NCBI RefSeq assembly: GCF_001687325.1
Contig: NZ_LZRD01000043.1
Coordinates: forward strand, 1 to 44,728
Length of the DNA stretch: 44,728 nucleotides
Origin: Streptomyces sp. PTY087I2
Lineage (GTDB): Bacteria > Actinomycetota > Actinomycetes > Streptomycetales > Streptomycetaceae
Direction of reading: 5' to 3'
The notes beneath the pieces were generated by a model. It was not told the DNA's origin and made no database searches. It worked only from the letters and a program-made list of their open reading frames with translations. Below, piece after piece: positions 16,533 through 23,824 of the stretch; within the stretch, counting starts at the first letter, position 1, and the number at the start of each line of letters is the position of its first letter. The position numbers and the translations under genes are program-made.

Positions 16533-17507
16533 ATGACGACCACGGAACCGGCACGAGCACCGGCACAGACGCAGGCACCGGGACCGGCACGGACACAGGC
16601 ACAGGCGGAATCGGTGCGGACCCGGGCGCGTACGGCCCCGGGGCAGGGGCTGACCTGGAGTCTGCGCGGGCGCGGCCCCGACGACGTACCGGTGCTGGCG
16701 GACGCCGGGCCGCCGCTGGGCCGCCCGGCCGGGCCCGCCACCGGGCGCGGGGTCCGCGTGTGCGTCGTGGACTCGGGCGTGGAGCGCGACCATCCGCTGG
16801 TCGGCCCGTTGGCCGCGTCCTGGGTGGTCGTCAAGGACGGGGAGAGCGGCGGGATCACCGTCGAGCCGACCACGACCGGCGACACCTGCGGCCACGGCAC
16901 CGCGTGCGCGGGCATCATCCGCCGGACCGCCCCGGAGTGCGAGATCCACAGTGTGCGGGTGCTCGGCGAGCGGTTCTCCGGCACCGGCGACATCCTGATG
17001 GCCGGGCTGCGCTGGGCGGTGGAGCAACGGTTCGACGTGGTCAACCTCAGCCTGTCGACGACCCGTACCCGGTTCGCGCAGGAGCTGCACAGCCTGGCGG
17101 ACAGCGCCTACTTCGCCCGTACGGTGATCGTCGCCTCGGCGCACAACACCCCGGTGGAGAGCTTCCCGTGGCGGTTCGCCTCCGTGATCTCGGTGGGCAG
17201 CCACCAGGAGGACGACCCCGAACTGCACCTGTACAACCCGGACCCGCCGGTGGAGTTCTTCGGACCGGGCCAGAACGTGACCGTGCCCTGGCTGGGCGGC
17301 CGGACGATCCGCACCACGGGGAACAGCTTCGCCACGCCGTACGTCGCCGGGCTCTGCGCCCGCGTGCTGTCCGCGCATCCGCGGATGACGGCCTTCCAGC
17401 TCAAGAACGCCCTTTATCTGTCCGCGGCCAACGTGCGCCACGCGCCGCGTCCTTCGTCCCCTCCGGCAGGAGATACAGGAGATACCCGTGATGACTCCGA
17501 GAACTGA
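16533..17507 (+). CDS. Subtilisin-like S8 serine protease, no signal peptide
   Basis: This 324-residue subtilase has an intact catalytic set: Asp80 (V-V-D-S-G), His121 (G-H-G-T), oxyanion Asn205 (A-S-A-H-N) and Ser265 (G-N-S-F-A-T-P). The first 70 residues are Ala/Thr/Gln/Arg-rich and low complexity. There is no hydrophobic signal sequence and no classical propeptide, so it should act in the cytoplasm. It lies between the cyclase/ATPase and GAF genes and overlaps the latter by 20 bp. In a RiPP cassette it could remove a leader peptide, either from the 72-residue peptide or from the class III precursors, which lack their own protease. Activation or cleavage of a regulator is the alternative. 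Confidence 0.9.
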   Translation: MTTTEPARAPAQTQAPGPARTQAQAESVRTRARTAPGQGLTWSLRGRGPDDVPVLADAGPPLGRPAGPATGRGVRVCVVDSGVERDHPLVGPLAASWVVVKDGESGGITVEPTTTGDTCGHGTACAGIIRRTAPECEIHSVRVLGERFSGTGDILMAGLRWAVEQRFDVVNLSLSTTRTRFAQELHSLADSAYFARTVIVASAHNTPVESFPWRFASVISVGSHQEDDPELHLYNPDPPVEFFGPGQNVTVPWLGGRTIRTTGNSFATPYVAGLCARVLSAHPRMTAFQLKNALYLSAANVRHAPRPSSPPAGDTGDTRDDSEN

Positions 17508-18114
17508 TTCCGCCGCCGTCTTCTCCTCCTCCACAACCGCCACGGTCGCCGACGCGCCGCGCAGCGAGCTGCTCCAGTCGGTCGTCGACGTGGCCCGCGC
17601 CATCTTCGGGGCCGAGGCCAGTTCGGTGTTCCTGCTCGACGAGGAGGCGGACGAGCTGGTCTTCCAGGCCGTGTCCGGGCAGGGCGAGGAGTTCCTCGTG
17701 GGCCGCAGGTTCCCGGCCGGGCGCGGGATCGCCGGGTGGGTGGCGACCTCCGGCGAGCCGATGGTGGTCGACGACCTGAGCTCAGATCCGTCCTTCGACC
17801 GTTCGCTGGCGGAGTCGACGGCGTACGTACCGAACGCGCTGATGGCGGCCCCGCTCATCAGCGACGCCCGGGTCCTGGGCGTCCTGGAGGTACTGGACCC
17901 GTCCCCGCAGGCCCGGTCGGGGGTACGGGAGCTGGATCTGCTCGCGATGTTCGCCCGGCAGGCCGCCGCCGCCCTGCGGGTGATCACCCCGGAGCGGGTA
18001 CGGGAGGCCGAGGAGCGCACGGTCCTCGCCGGGCACACGCTGGCGGGCGCGCAACGCGAGGACGCGCTGAGACTGCTGGGTAGCCTGGAGCGACTGCTGC
18101 GGGGCGCCGGCTGA
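17488..18114 (+). CDS. GAF-domain protein
   Basis: This 208-residue cytoplasmic protein consists almost entirely of one GAF sensor domain (about residues 25-170), with G-A-E-A-S-S-V-F-L-L-D, G-I-A-G-W-V-A and A-A-P-L motifs in the expected order. No kinase, phosphatase or DNA-binding domain is attached, so it must signal through a partner. A C-terminal helix of about 35 residues may mediate contact. The SD AGGAG (17477-17481) can serve GTG 17488 or ATG 17491. It overlaps the protease gene, making it the last member of that operon. A cyclic-nucleotide or small-molecule ligand would fit the upstream cyclase, but this is inference. Confidence 0.85.
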   Translation: MMTPRTDSAAVFSSSTTATVADAPRSELLQSVVDVARAIFGAEASSVFLLDEEADELVFQAVSGQGEEFLVGRRFPAGRGIAGWVATSGEPMVVDDLSSDPSFDRSLAESTAYVPNALMAAPLISDARVLGVLEVLDPSPQARSGVRELDLLAMFARQAAAALRVITPERVREAEERTVLAGHTLAGAQREDALRLLGSLERLLRGAG

Positions 18115-18156
18115 GGCGGCCCCGGTACGGGGACGCGCGAGGAAAGGACCCGCACG

Positions 18157-18945
18157 ATGAAGCTCGCTTTCTCCACCCTCGGGGTGCCGGGGACGCCGGT
18201 CGCCGAGGTCGTCCGGCTCGCCGCCGCGAACGGCTACCAGGGGGTGGAGCTGCGCGTCCATCCGGAGGAGCCCGTGCACCTGGGGCTCTCGTCGCTGGAA
18301 CGGGCCGACGTGGTCGAGGCGTTCAAGGCGGGCGGGGTGGAGATCCTGACCCTCGCCGGGTACGTCCAGGTGGCCGCCGAGGGGGACGACGAGCCGGTCC
18401 TCGCGGAGCTGACCGAGCTGGTGAAGCTCGCCCGGGACCTGGGCGCGTCCTCTGTCCGGGTCTTCCCCGGCGGCGGCGACCAGGAGCGGGCGGAGGCCGA
18501 CGCGACGGCCGCCCGGCGGCTCGGTGCGGCGGCCCCGGCAGCCGCCGACATGGGCGTGAGCATCCTGCTGGAGACCCATGACTCGCACCGCGCGGGCCTC
18601 GACGTCGCCCGGGTCGTCGCCACGGTCGGGCACCCCCGGATCGGCGCGATCTGGGACGTCCTGCACACCTGGCTCGCCGGTGAGGAGCCGGCGGCCGGCC
18701 GGGCTGTCCTCGCCCCGCACCTGGGCTACGTCCAGGTGAAGGACGTGGCGTCGGCGGACGACCTCACTCCGCTGCCGCTGGGCTCCGGGGTGCTGCCGCT
18801 GGCGGAGTGCCTGGACGGGTCGGGTCCGGATTCGTGGGTGTGCTGGGAGTACGAGAAGCGCTGGCACCCGGGGGCGGCGGAGCTGCCGGATCTGCTGGCC
18901 GCCGGACGCGAGTATCTGCTGCGGCTGGGAGCCCCGAAGCAGTAG
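18157..18945 (+). CDS. Sugar phosphate isomerase/epimerase-like TIM-barrel protein
   Basis: The 262-residue protein belongs to the xylose isomerase-like TIM-barrel superfamily (AP endonuclease 2 family). It opens M-K-L-A-F-S-T-L-G-V, has G-Y-Q-G-V-E-L-R on strand 2 and typical acidic and His metal-site candidates: L-L-E-T-H-D-S-H near residues 130-137 and I-W-D-V-L-H-T near 167-173. The substrate cannot be predicted. SD AGGAAAGGA (18140-18148) precedes ATG 18157. Its last 182 bp overlap the antisense EamA transporter gene. Only 42 bp separate it from the GAF gene, so partial read-through from the RiPP locus is possible. Confidence 0.8.
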   Translation: MKLAFSTLGVPGTPVAEVVRLAAANGYQGVELRVHPEEPVHLGLSSLERADVVEAFKAGGVEILTLAGYVQVAAEGDDEPVLAELTELVKLARDLGASSVRVFPGGGDQERAEADATAARRLGAAAPAAADMGVSILLETHDSHRAGLDVARVVATVGHPRIGAIWDVLHTWLAGEEPAAGRAVLAPHLGYVQVKDVASADDLTPLPLGSGVLPLAECLDGSGPDSWVCWEYEKRWHPGAAELPDLLAAGREYLLRLGAPKQ

Positions 18946-19891
18946 CGGAACTCAGAAGCGCGGCGGCCCCGGCGTCCTGCTCCACCGGCCGGGGCACCCC
19001 GGTCCGGCCGGAGCCCAGGGGCGCGGCGGTCCGGGTCCGCAGCCCGACGCCCGAGGTCAGCGCCACCCCGCCCACCAGCAGCGCCGCCGCGCACCAGCGC
19101 AGCGGGCTCACGTCCTCGCCGAGCACCAGCGCCGCCGAGGACATCCCGAAGACCGGGACGAGCAGGGTGAAGGGCGCCACGGACGAGGCGGGGTACTGGC
19201 GGAGCAGGAAGCCCCAGGCGCCGAAGCCGAACACCGTACTGACCCAGGCGACGAACAGGATGATGCCCACCCCGCTCCAGTCGAGCGCGGCCAGCGCCTC
19301 CGCGTCCCGGTCCGGGCCCTCGAAGAGGAGGGACAGGCTCAGCAGCGGCAGCACGGGGACGGCCGAGACCCAGACCATGAAGGTCAGGGCGTCCTTGGGC
19401 GCCGCCCGCCGGGTGAGCACGTTGGACACGCCCCAGCAGGCCGCGGCCCCGACGACGAGGACGAACGCGAGGACCGGCCCGCCCGCCCCCTCGTCCACGG
19501 CGGCCACCGCGATGCCCGCGAGCGCGACGGCCATGCCCGCCACCCGGATCCGGCCGGGCCGTTCGGAGAGGGCGAGGGCGGCGAACAGGGCGGTGAAGAC
19601 GGCCTGGATCTGGAGGATCAGGGAGGAGAGCCCGGCGGGCATCCCCTGGTCCATGCCGATGAACAGGAGCCCGAACTTCCCCACGCCCAGGACGAGTCCG
19701 ACCCCCACGACCCACTTCCAGGCGACCGACGGCCGGCCCAGGAGGAAGATCGCGGGCACGGCGGCGGCGAGGAAGCGCAGCGCGGAGAAGAGGAGCGGCG
19801 GGAAGTGGTCGAGCCCCAGCTCGATCACGACGAAGTTCACGCCCCAGAGTGCCGCGACGAGCACGGCCAGGGCGATATGGCGTGGACGCAT
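18764..19891 (-). CDS. EamA/DMT-family membrane transporter
   Basis: This 375-residue transporter of the drug/metabolite superfamily has two five-helix EamA repeats, about residues 5-140 and 145-285. Typical segments are A-A-L-W-G-V-N-F-V and P-V-F-G-M-S-S-A-A-L-V-L-G-E. The final 85 residues are a Pro/Ala/Thr-rich tail with no membrane segment, and its coding region runs antisense into the 3' end of the isomerase gene. No stop occurs earlier in this frame, so the overlap is real at ORF level, though the tail is probably unconstrained. The gene diverges from a LysR regulator across 124 bp containing a palindrome, a typical arrangement for LysR-controlled exporters of amino acids or metabolites. 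Confidence 0.87.
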   Translation of the reverse strand: MRPRHIALAVLVAALWGVNFVVIELGLDHFPPLLFSALRFLAAAVPAIFLLGRPSVAWKWVVGVGLVLGVGKFGLLFIGMDQGMPAGLSSLILQIQAVFTALFAALALSERPGRIRVAGMAVALAGIAVAAVDEGAGGPVLAFVLVVGAAACWGVSNVLTRRAAPKDALTFMVWVSAVPVLPLLSLSLLFEGPDRDAEALAALDWSGVGIILFVAWVSTVFGFGAWGFLLRQYPASSVAPFTLLVPVFGMSSAALVLGEDVSPLRWCAAALLVGGVALTSGVGLRTRTAAPLGSGRTGVPRPVEQDAGAAALLSSATASGLPAAADTRVRRPADPAAPPPPGASASRTPSTPTNPDPTRPGTPPAAAPRSPAAAE

Positions 19892-19950
19892 GCGGCGAGC
19901 ATTCAGCAGGATGACCGTGTAGCACCAGCGCGGGTTTCTTCATGATGGGA

Positions 19951-19965
19951 TTCAGCGCTGCTGAA
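19951..19965. promoter_or_regulatory. Palindromic LysR-type operator between EamA and LysR genes
   Basis: TTCAGC-GCT-GCTGAA is a perfect 6-bp inverted repeat with a 3-bp spacer. It contains T-N11-A, the LysR-family core pattern. It lies between the two divergent starts and is the best candidate site for autoregulation and control of the transporter. Confidence 0.6.
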
Positions 19966-20015
19966 GAATGCCCCTGGAATGCCCTGGGAAGATGCCCCCG
20001 AAGGATGAGGTCACC

Positions 20016-20924
20016 GTGCTCGATCTGGCCCGGCTGCGCGCCCTGCACGCGGTCTTCGTCCACGGTTCCGTCGCGGGCGCGGCGACGGCCCTCGGCTACA
20101 CGCCGTCCGCGATCTCCCAGCAGATCACCAAGCTGGAGCGGGAGACCCGGACGACGTTGCTGGAGCGGCGGGGGCGCGGGGTGGCGCTGACCGAGGAGGC
20201 GCTGCGGCTGGCCGACATGGCCCAGCGGCTGCTGGCCATCATGGAGCAGGCGGAGACGGAGCTGGAGGAGCGCCGGGGGCTGCCGACGGGCCGGCTGACG
20301 ATCGCCGCGTTCGCCTCGGCCGCGCGGGGGCTGCTGCCGGGGGTGCTGGCCGAGCTGGACCGGGACCACCCGGCGCTGGACGTCCGGCTGGACGAGGTGG
20401 ACCCGCATCTGTCGGTGGACCTGGCGGCGAAGGGCGTCGTCGATCTGGCCGTGGCGCACGACTGGGACATCGCCCCGCTGCCCGCCCCGGAGGGCCTGGC
20501 CCAGGCGGTGATCGGGCTCGACCGGTGCGATCTGCTGGTCCCCGAGGGGCATGCGCTGGCCGGGCGGGACGGGGTGCGGCGCGAGGAGCTGGCGCGCGAG
20601 CGGTGGATCTGCCAGCCGCCGGGGACGGTGTGCCACGACTGGCTGGTGCGGACGCTGCGCACGGCGGGGTACGAGCCCGACATCCGGCACCGCGCGGAGG
20701 AGAACCACACCCAACTCGCCCTGGTGGCGGCGGGTCTGGGCATCGCGATGATGCCCCGGCTGGGGCGGGGGCCGCTCCCGGACGGGGTGGTGGCGGCGCG
20801 TCTGGACCCGGTGCCGGAGCGGCGGCTGTACGCGCTGTGGCGTACGGAGGCGGCGCGGCGTCCGGCGATCACGGCCGCGGTGGACGCGCTGAAGGCCCAC
20901 GGCGCGGCGGCCGGACTGGCGTGA
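20016..20924 (+). CDS. LysR-family transcriptional regulator
   Basis: From the chosen start the regulator is 302 residues. The N-terminal winged helix-turn-helix contains A-A-T-A-L-G-Y-T-P-S-A-I-S-Q-Q-I-T-K-L-E, followed by a linker helix and a two-lobed periplasmic-binding-protein-like effector domain. I chose GTG 20016 because GAGG (20007-20010) precedes it and the product then begins L-D-L-A-R-L-R-A-L-H, as is usual for this family. Upstream in-frame ATGs at 19968 and 19992 are possible. It probably controls the divergent EamA exporter through the palindrome at 19951-19965. Confidence 0.88.
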   Translation: MLDLARLRALHAVFVHGSVAGAATALGYTPSAISQQITKLERETRTTLLERRGRGVALTEEALRLADMAQRLLAIMEQAETELEERRGLPTGRLTIAAFASAARGLLPGVLAELDRDHPALDVRLDEVDPHLSVDLAAKGVVDLAVAHDWDIAPLPAPEGLAQAVIGLDRCDLLVPEGHALAGRDGVRREELARERWICQPPGTVCHDWLVRTLRTAGYEPDIRHRAEENHTQLALVAAGLGIAMMPRLGRGPLPDGVVAARLDPVPERRLYALWRTEAARRPAITAAVDALKAHGAAAGLA

Positions 20925-20993
20925 GGCGAGTCCGCCTACGGCCGGCGTGAGGCGGGTCTCCGGCCGGTGCGAGGCGAGTCCGGCTACGGCCGC
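20921..20993 (+). repeat. Three imperfect direct repeats at the LysR 3' end
   Basis: Three units starting near 20921, 20947 and 20969 share GYGAGGCGRGTC followed by a GGCCG-rich end. They span the LysR stop codon. No clear stem-loop with a U-run is formed. The function is unknown, possibly transcript 3'-end formation. Confidence 0.45.
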
Positions 20994-21037
20994 CGACTCT
21001 TATGGCGGTACGTCACTCCCGGCCCCGGCACGGCCCC

Positions 21038-21064
21038 TTGACCGGAAGTTATTTTCCCTATAAG
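21038..21064 (+). promoter_or_regulatory. Sigma-70-like promoter for the GH3 gene
   Basis: TTGACC (21038-21043) and TATAAG (21059-21064) are separated by 15 bp in an AT-rich patch unusual for this genome. The spacer contains GGAA-N6-TTCC, a small inverted repeat that could be a repressor site. The SD and GTG 21108 lie about 40 bp downstream. Confidence 0.45.
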
Positions 21065-21107
21065 CGTACTTTCTTGGAAGTTTCTTTCACCCCGGGAAGG
21101 AGCTCAC

Positions 21108-22940
21108 GTGCCCCACCGCACCTCAAGACGCACCCTCCTCACCGCCACCGCTGCCGTCACCGCCGCGGCGGCGACCGGCGCCCTCACCCCGCCCGCCGTC
21201 GCCTCCGCGCACTCCACGAACGCCTCCACCGACCGCCGGCTGCGGCAGATCATCGCCGGGATGAGCCTGGAGGAGAAGGTCGGCCAGCTCTTCGTGATGC
21301 GGGTCTACGGGCACTCCGCCACCGACCCCGACCAGGCCGACATCGACGCGAACCTCAAGGAGATCGGGGTCCGTACGGCGGCCGAGCTGATCTCCACGTA
21401 CCACGTCGGCGGCATCATCTACTTCACCTGGGCGCACAACACCCGCGACCCGCACCAGATCGCCGACCTCTCCAACGGCCTCCAGCGCGCCGCGCTCGCC
21501 GGCCGCCCCCGGGTGCCGCTGCTCGTCTCCACCGACCAGGAGCACGGCATCGTCTGCCGGGTCGGCGAACCCGCGACCCTGCTGCCGGGCGCGATGGCCC
21601 TCGGCGCGGGCGGCTCGCGCTCCGACACCCGGCGGGCCGCCTGGATCGCGGGCACGGAGCTGGCCGCGCTCGGCATCAACCAGAACTACGCGCCGGACGC
21701 CGACGTCAACGTCAACCCGGCCAACCCGGTCATCGGCGTACGGTCCTTCGGCTCCGGCCCCGACGCGGTGGCCGGTCTGGTCGCGGCGCAGGTGAAGGGC
21801 TACCAGGGCGCGGGCGTCGCGGCGACCGCCAAGCACTTCCCCGGCCACGGCGACACGAACACCGACAGCCACACCGGGCTGCCCGTCATCAACCACACCC
21901 GCGCCCAGTGGGAGGAGCTGGACGCCCCGCCGTTCCGCGCCGCGATCCGGGCCCGGATCGACTCGATCATGACCGCGCACATCGTGGTCCCGGCGCTCGA
22001 CCCGTCCGAGGACCCGGCCACGCTCTCCCGGCCGATCCTCACCGGCATCCTCCGCGAGGAGCTGGGCTACGACGGGGTGGTCGTCACCGACTCGCTCGGC
22101 ATGGAGGGGGTCCGCACAAAGTACGGCGACGACCGCGTTCCGGTCCTCGCGCTGCTGGCGGGCGTGGACCAGCTGCTGAACCCGCCGAACCTCTCCGTCG
22201 CCTGGAACGCCGTGCTGGAGGCGGTGCGCAGCGGTGAGATCAGCGAGGCGCGGATCGAGGAATCGATCCTGCGCATCCTGCGGCTGAAGAGCGGACTCGG
22301 CCTGTTCCGGGACCCGTTCGTCAGCCACCGGGGCGTCGAGCGCACGGTCGGCAACCGCGCGCACCGGGCCGCCGCCGACCGGATCGCCGAGCGCACGACG
22401 ACCCTGCTCGACGACCCCGGCTCGCTGCTGCCGCTCTCCCGGCGCACCCACCGCAACCTGCTGGTGGTGGGGGCCGATCCGGCCTCCCCCTCCGGGACGA
22501 CGGGCCCGCCGACCGGCACCCTGGCCCATGCCTTCGGCGAACTGGGTTTCAGCGCACGGGCGTTGTCGACCGGTACGGCCCCGGACCAGGCGAAGATCGA
22601 CGAGGCGGTCGCGGCCGCCGAGGGCAAGGACGTGGTGGTCGTGGCGACGTACAACGTCACGGCGACCAGCTCGCAGCGCACGCTGGTGACCGCGCTCGTG
22701 GCGACCGGCGTGCCCGTCGTCACCGTCGCGATCCGCAACCCGTACGACATCGCCCACCTCACCGGGACCGGCGTCGCGGCGAGCCTCGCCGCGTACTCCT
22801 GGACCGATGTCGAACTGCGCGCCGCGGCCCGGGTGATCGCGGGCCGTGCCGAACCGGAGGGCACCCTGCCGGTTCCGGTGCAGCGCGCGGACGATCCGAC
22901 GCAGGTGCTGTACCCGGTGGGCCACGGGCTGTCGTACTAG
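21108..22940 (+). CDS. Tat-exported family 3 glycoside hydrolase (beta-N-acetylhexosaminidase/NagZ-like)
   Basis: This 610-residue secreted enzyme begins at GTG 21108 with AAGGAG five bases upstream. The N-terminus has a twin-arginine signal (S-R-R-T-L-L-T-A followed by an Ala-rich stretch), so folded export by Tat is expected. The GH3 barrel contains K-H-F-P-G-H-G-D-T at residues 242-250, the His/Asp loop typical of NagZ-type beta-N-acetylglucosaminidases. The likely nucleophile is Asp328 in V-V-T-D-S-L-G-M. A C-terminal alpha/beta-sandwich domain of about 200 residues follows, as in larger members. The probable role is release of GlcNAc from chitin or cell-wall fragments outside the membrane. 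Other GH3 specificities are possible. Confidence 0.88.
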   Translation: MPHRTSRRTLLTATAAVTAAAATGALTPPAVASAHSTNASTDRRLRQIIAGMSLEEKVGQLFVMRVYGHSATDPDQADIDANLKEIGVRTAAELISTYHVGGIIYFTWAHNTRDPHQIADLSNGLQRAALAGRPRVPLLVSTDQEHGIVCRVGEPATLLPGAMALGAGGSRSDTRRAAWIAGTELAALGINQNYAPDADVNVNPANPVIGVRSFGSGPDAVAGLVAAQVKGYQGAGVAATAKHFPGHGDTNTDSHTGLPVINHTRAQWEELDAPPFRAAIRARIDSIMTAHIVVPALDPSEDPATLSRPILTGILREELGYDGVVVTDSLGMEGVRTKYGDDRVPVLALLAGVDQLLNPPNLSVAWNAVLEAVRSGEISEARIEESILRILRLKSGLGLFRDPFVSHRGVERTVGNRAHRAAADRIAERTTTLLDDPGSLLPLSRRTHRNLLVVGADPASPSGTTGPPTGTLAHAFGELGFSARALSTGTAPDQAKIDEAVAAAEGKDVVVVATYNVTATSSQRTLVTALVATGVPVVTVAIRNPYDIAHLTGTGVAASLAAYSWTDVELRAAARVIAGRAEPEGTLPVPVQRADDPTQVLYPVGHGLSY

Positions 22941-22996
22941 CCCTACGGCGACCGGACGGCCCCGGCCTCCGGCCATCGGCGCAAAGCACCCCCGCA

Positions 22997-23031
22997 CCTG
23001 GCGTGGCCCCGCTCCGGCGGGCCACGCCGGG
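22997..23031 (+). terminator. Stem-loop terminator after the GH3 gene
   Basis: A 13-bp stem (22997-23009 with 23019-23031, one G-U pair) with a nine-base loop lies 57 bp beyond the GH3 stop. A modest T-containing stretch follows. It separates the glycosidase from the next gene. Confidence 0.7.
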
Positions 23032-23064
23032 TGTACGTCTTTGAGGACGTATTGGGGGGTTTTC

Positions 23065-23781
23065 ATGGATGAGCGCACGTCCTCGGGGGCCCGGAGCCGA
23101 CGGCCCGCCCCGTTACCGGCCCGCGTGGACCTGGCCGTGGCCGCCGTACCGGCCCGCGTCGCGCCGGCGGCCCGCGTCGCGCCGACCGTGGCCGCCTTCG
23201 TGGTCGTGGTCGCGCTCCTGCTGACGACGGCCTGCGAGGCTCCGGGCCGTACGGTCACCGACGGCCGGGGGCCCGTCCCCGCCTCGCCAGGCCCTTCCCC
23301 GTACGGCGTGGTGTTCCTCGGGCCCGGCGACTGTAGCTCGCGGGGCCCGGTGATCCGGGAGGTGTTCTGCCGCAGCGAGAAGGCCGCGGCCACCGTCCTC
23401 GCCCGGCACCTCGGCACCCCGTCGTCCGGCCCGCCCTGCCCCGACGCCACCGACTTCGTCCTGCACGTCTCCGAGACGGGCTCCGGGGCCCGTTCCCGGC
23501 TCACCACCGGCTATGCCTGCATGCGGAACCTGGAGCCCCCTCACCCGGGCGATCCGGGGCAGGGCGGCGGACCGCTGACCGTCGTCGGCGACTGCGTCAC
23601 CGCCTCCCGCGCGGGCGAGGTCACGGAGACCGCCTGCGCCGACACGGGCGGCCGCGCTCCGCGCTACCGGGTGGAGTCGGCGGTGCAGCGGCGAGCGCAG
23701 TGCCCGGACGACACGGACCTGTTCGTCTCCCTGCGCGGGGAGAAGCCGGTGGGCTGCGCCCGCCGGTCCACCGGATGGTGA
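23065..23781 (+). CDS. Exported or membrane-anchored protein with two Cys-rich repeats
   Basis: This 238-residue protein has a basic N-terminus and one hydrophobic segment at about 33-52 ending T-T-A-C, a weak lipobox, so it is exported or membrane-anchored. The outer part is an internal duplication. Each unit has G-D-C, then a Cys about 13-15 residues later, then C-P-D-(A/D)-T-D, and a final Cys. The pattern resembles LppU-like secreted Streptomyces proteins of unknown function, suggesting two disulphides per unit. The start at ATG 23065 follows a G-rich ribosome site. A longer in-frame extension upstream crosses the terminator and was not used. It converges with the aminopeptidase gene over 43 bp. 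Confidence 0.72.
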   Translation: MDERTSSGARSRRPAPLPARVDLAVAAVPARVAPAARVAPTVAAFVVVVALLLTTACEAPGRTVTDGRGPVPASPGPSPYGVVFLGPGDCSSRGPVIREVFCRSEKAAATVLARHLGTPSSGPPCPDATDFVLHVSETGSGARSRLTTGYACMRNLEPPHPGDPGQGGGPLTVVGDCVTASRAGEVTETACADTGGRAPRYRVESAVQRRAQCPDDTDLFVSLRGEKPVGCARRSTGW

Positions 23782-23824
23782 CGGTGACCGACGGACGCAG
23801 CCCGGCACAGGCAACAACTGGCAA

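Noticed and set aside
14016..18176. A 1386-residue open frame on the minus strand
   Set aside because: Antisense to the cyclase, protease and GAF genes, all of which have clear domains. The translation has no recognisable fold.
22846..23064. N-terminal extension of the Cys-rich exported protein
   Set aside because: It would overlap the GH3 gene end and run through the stem-loop terminator; the ATG at 23065 gives a normal export signal.
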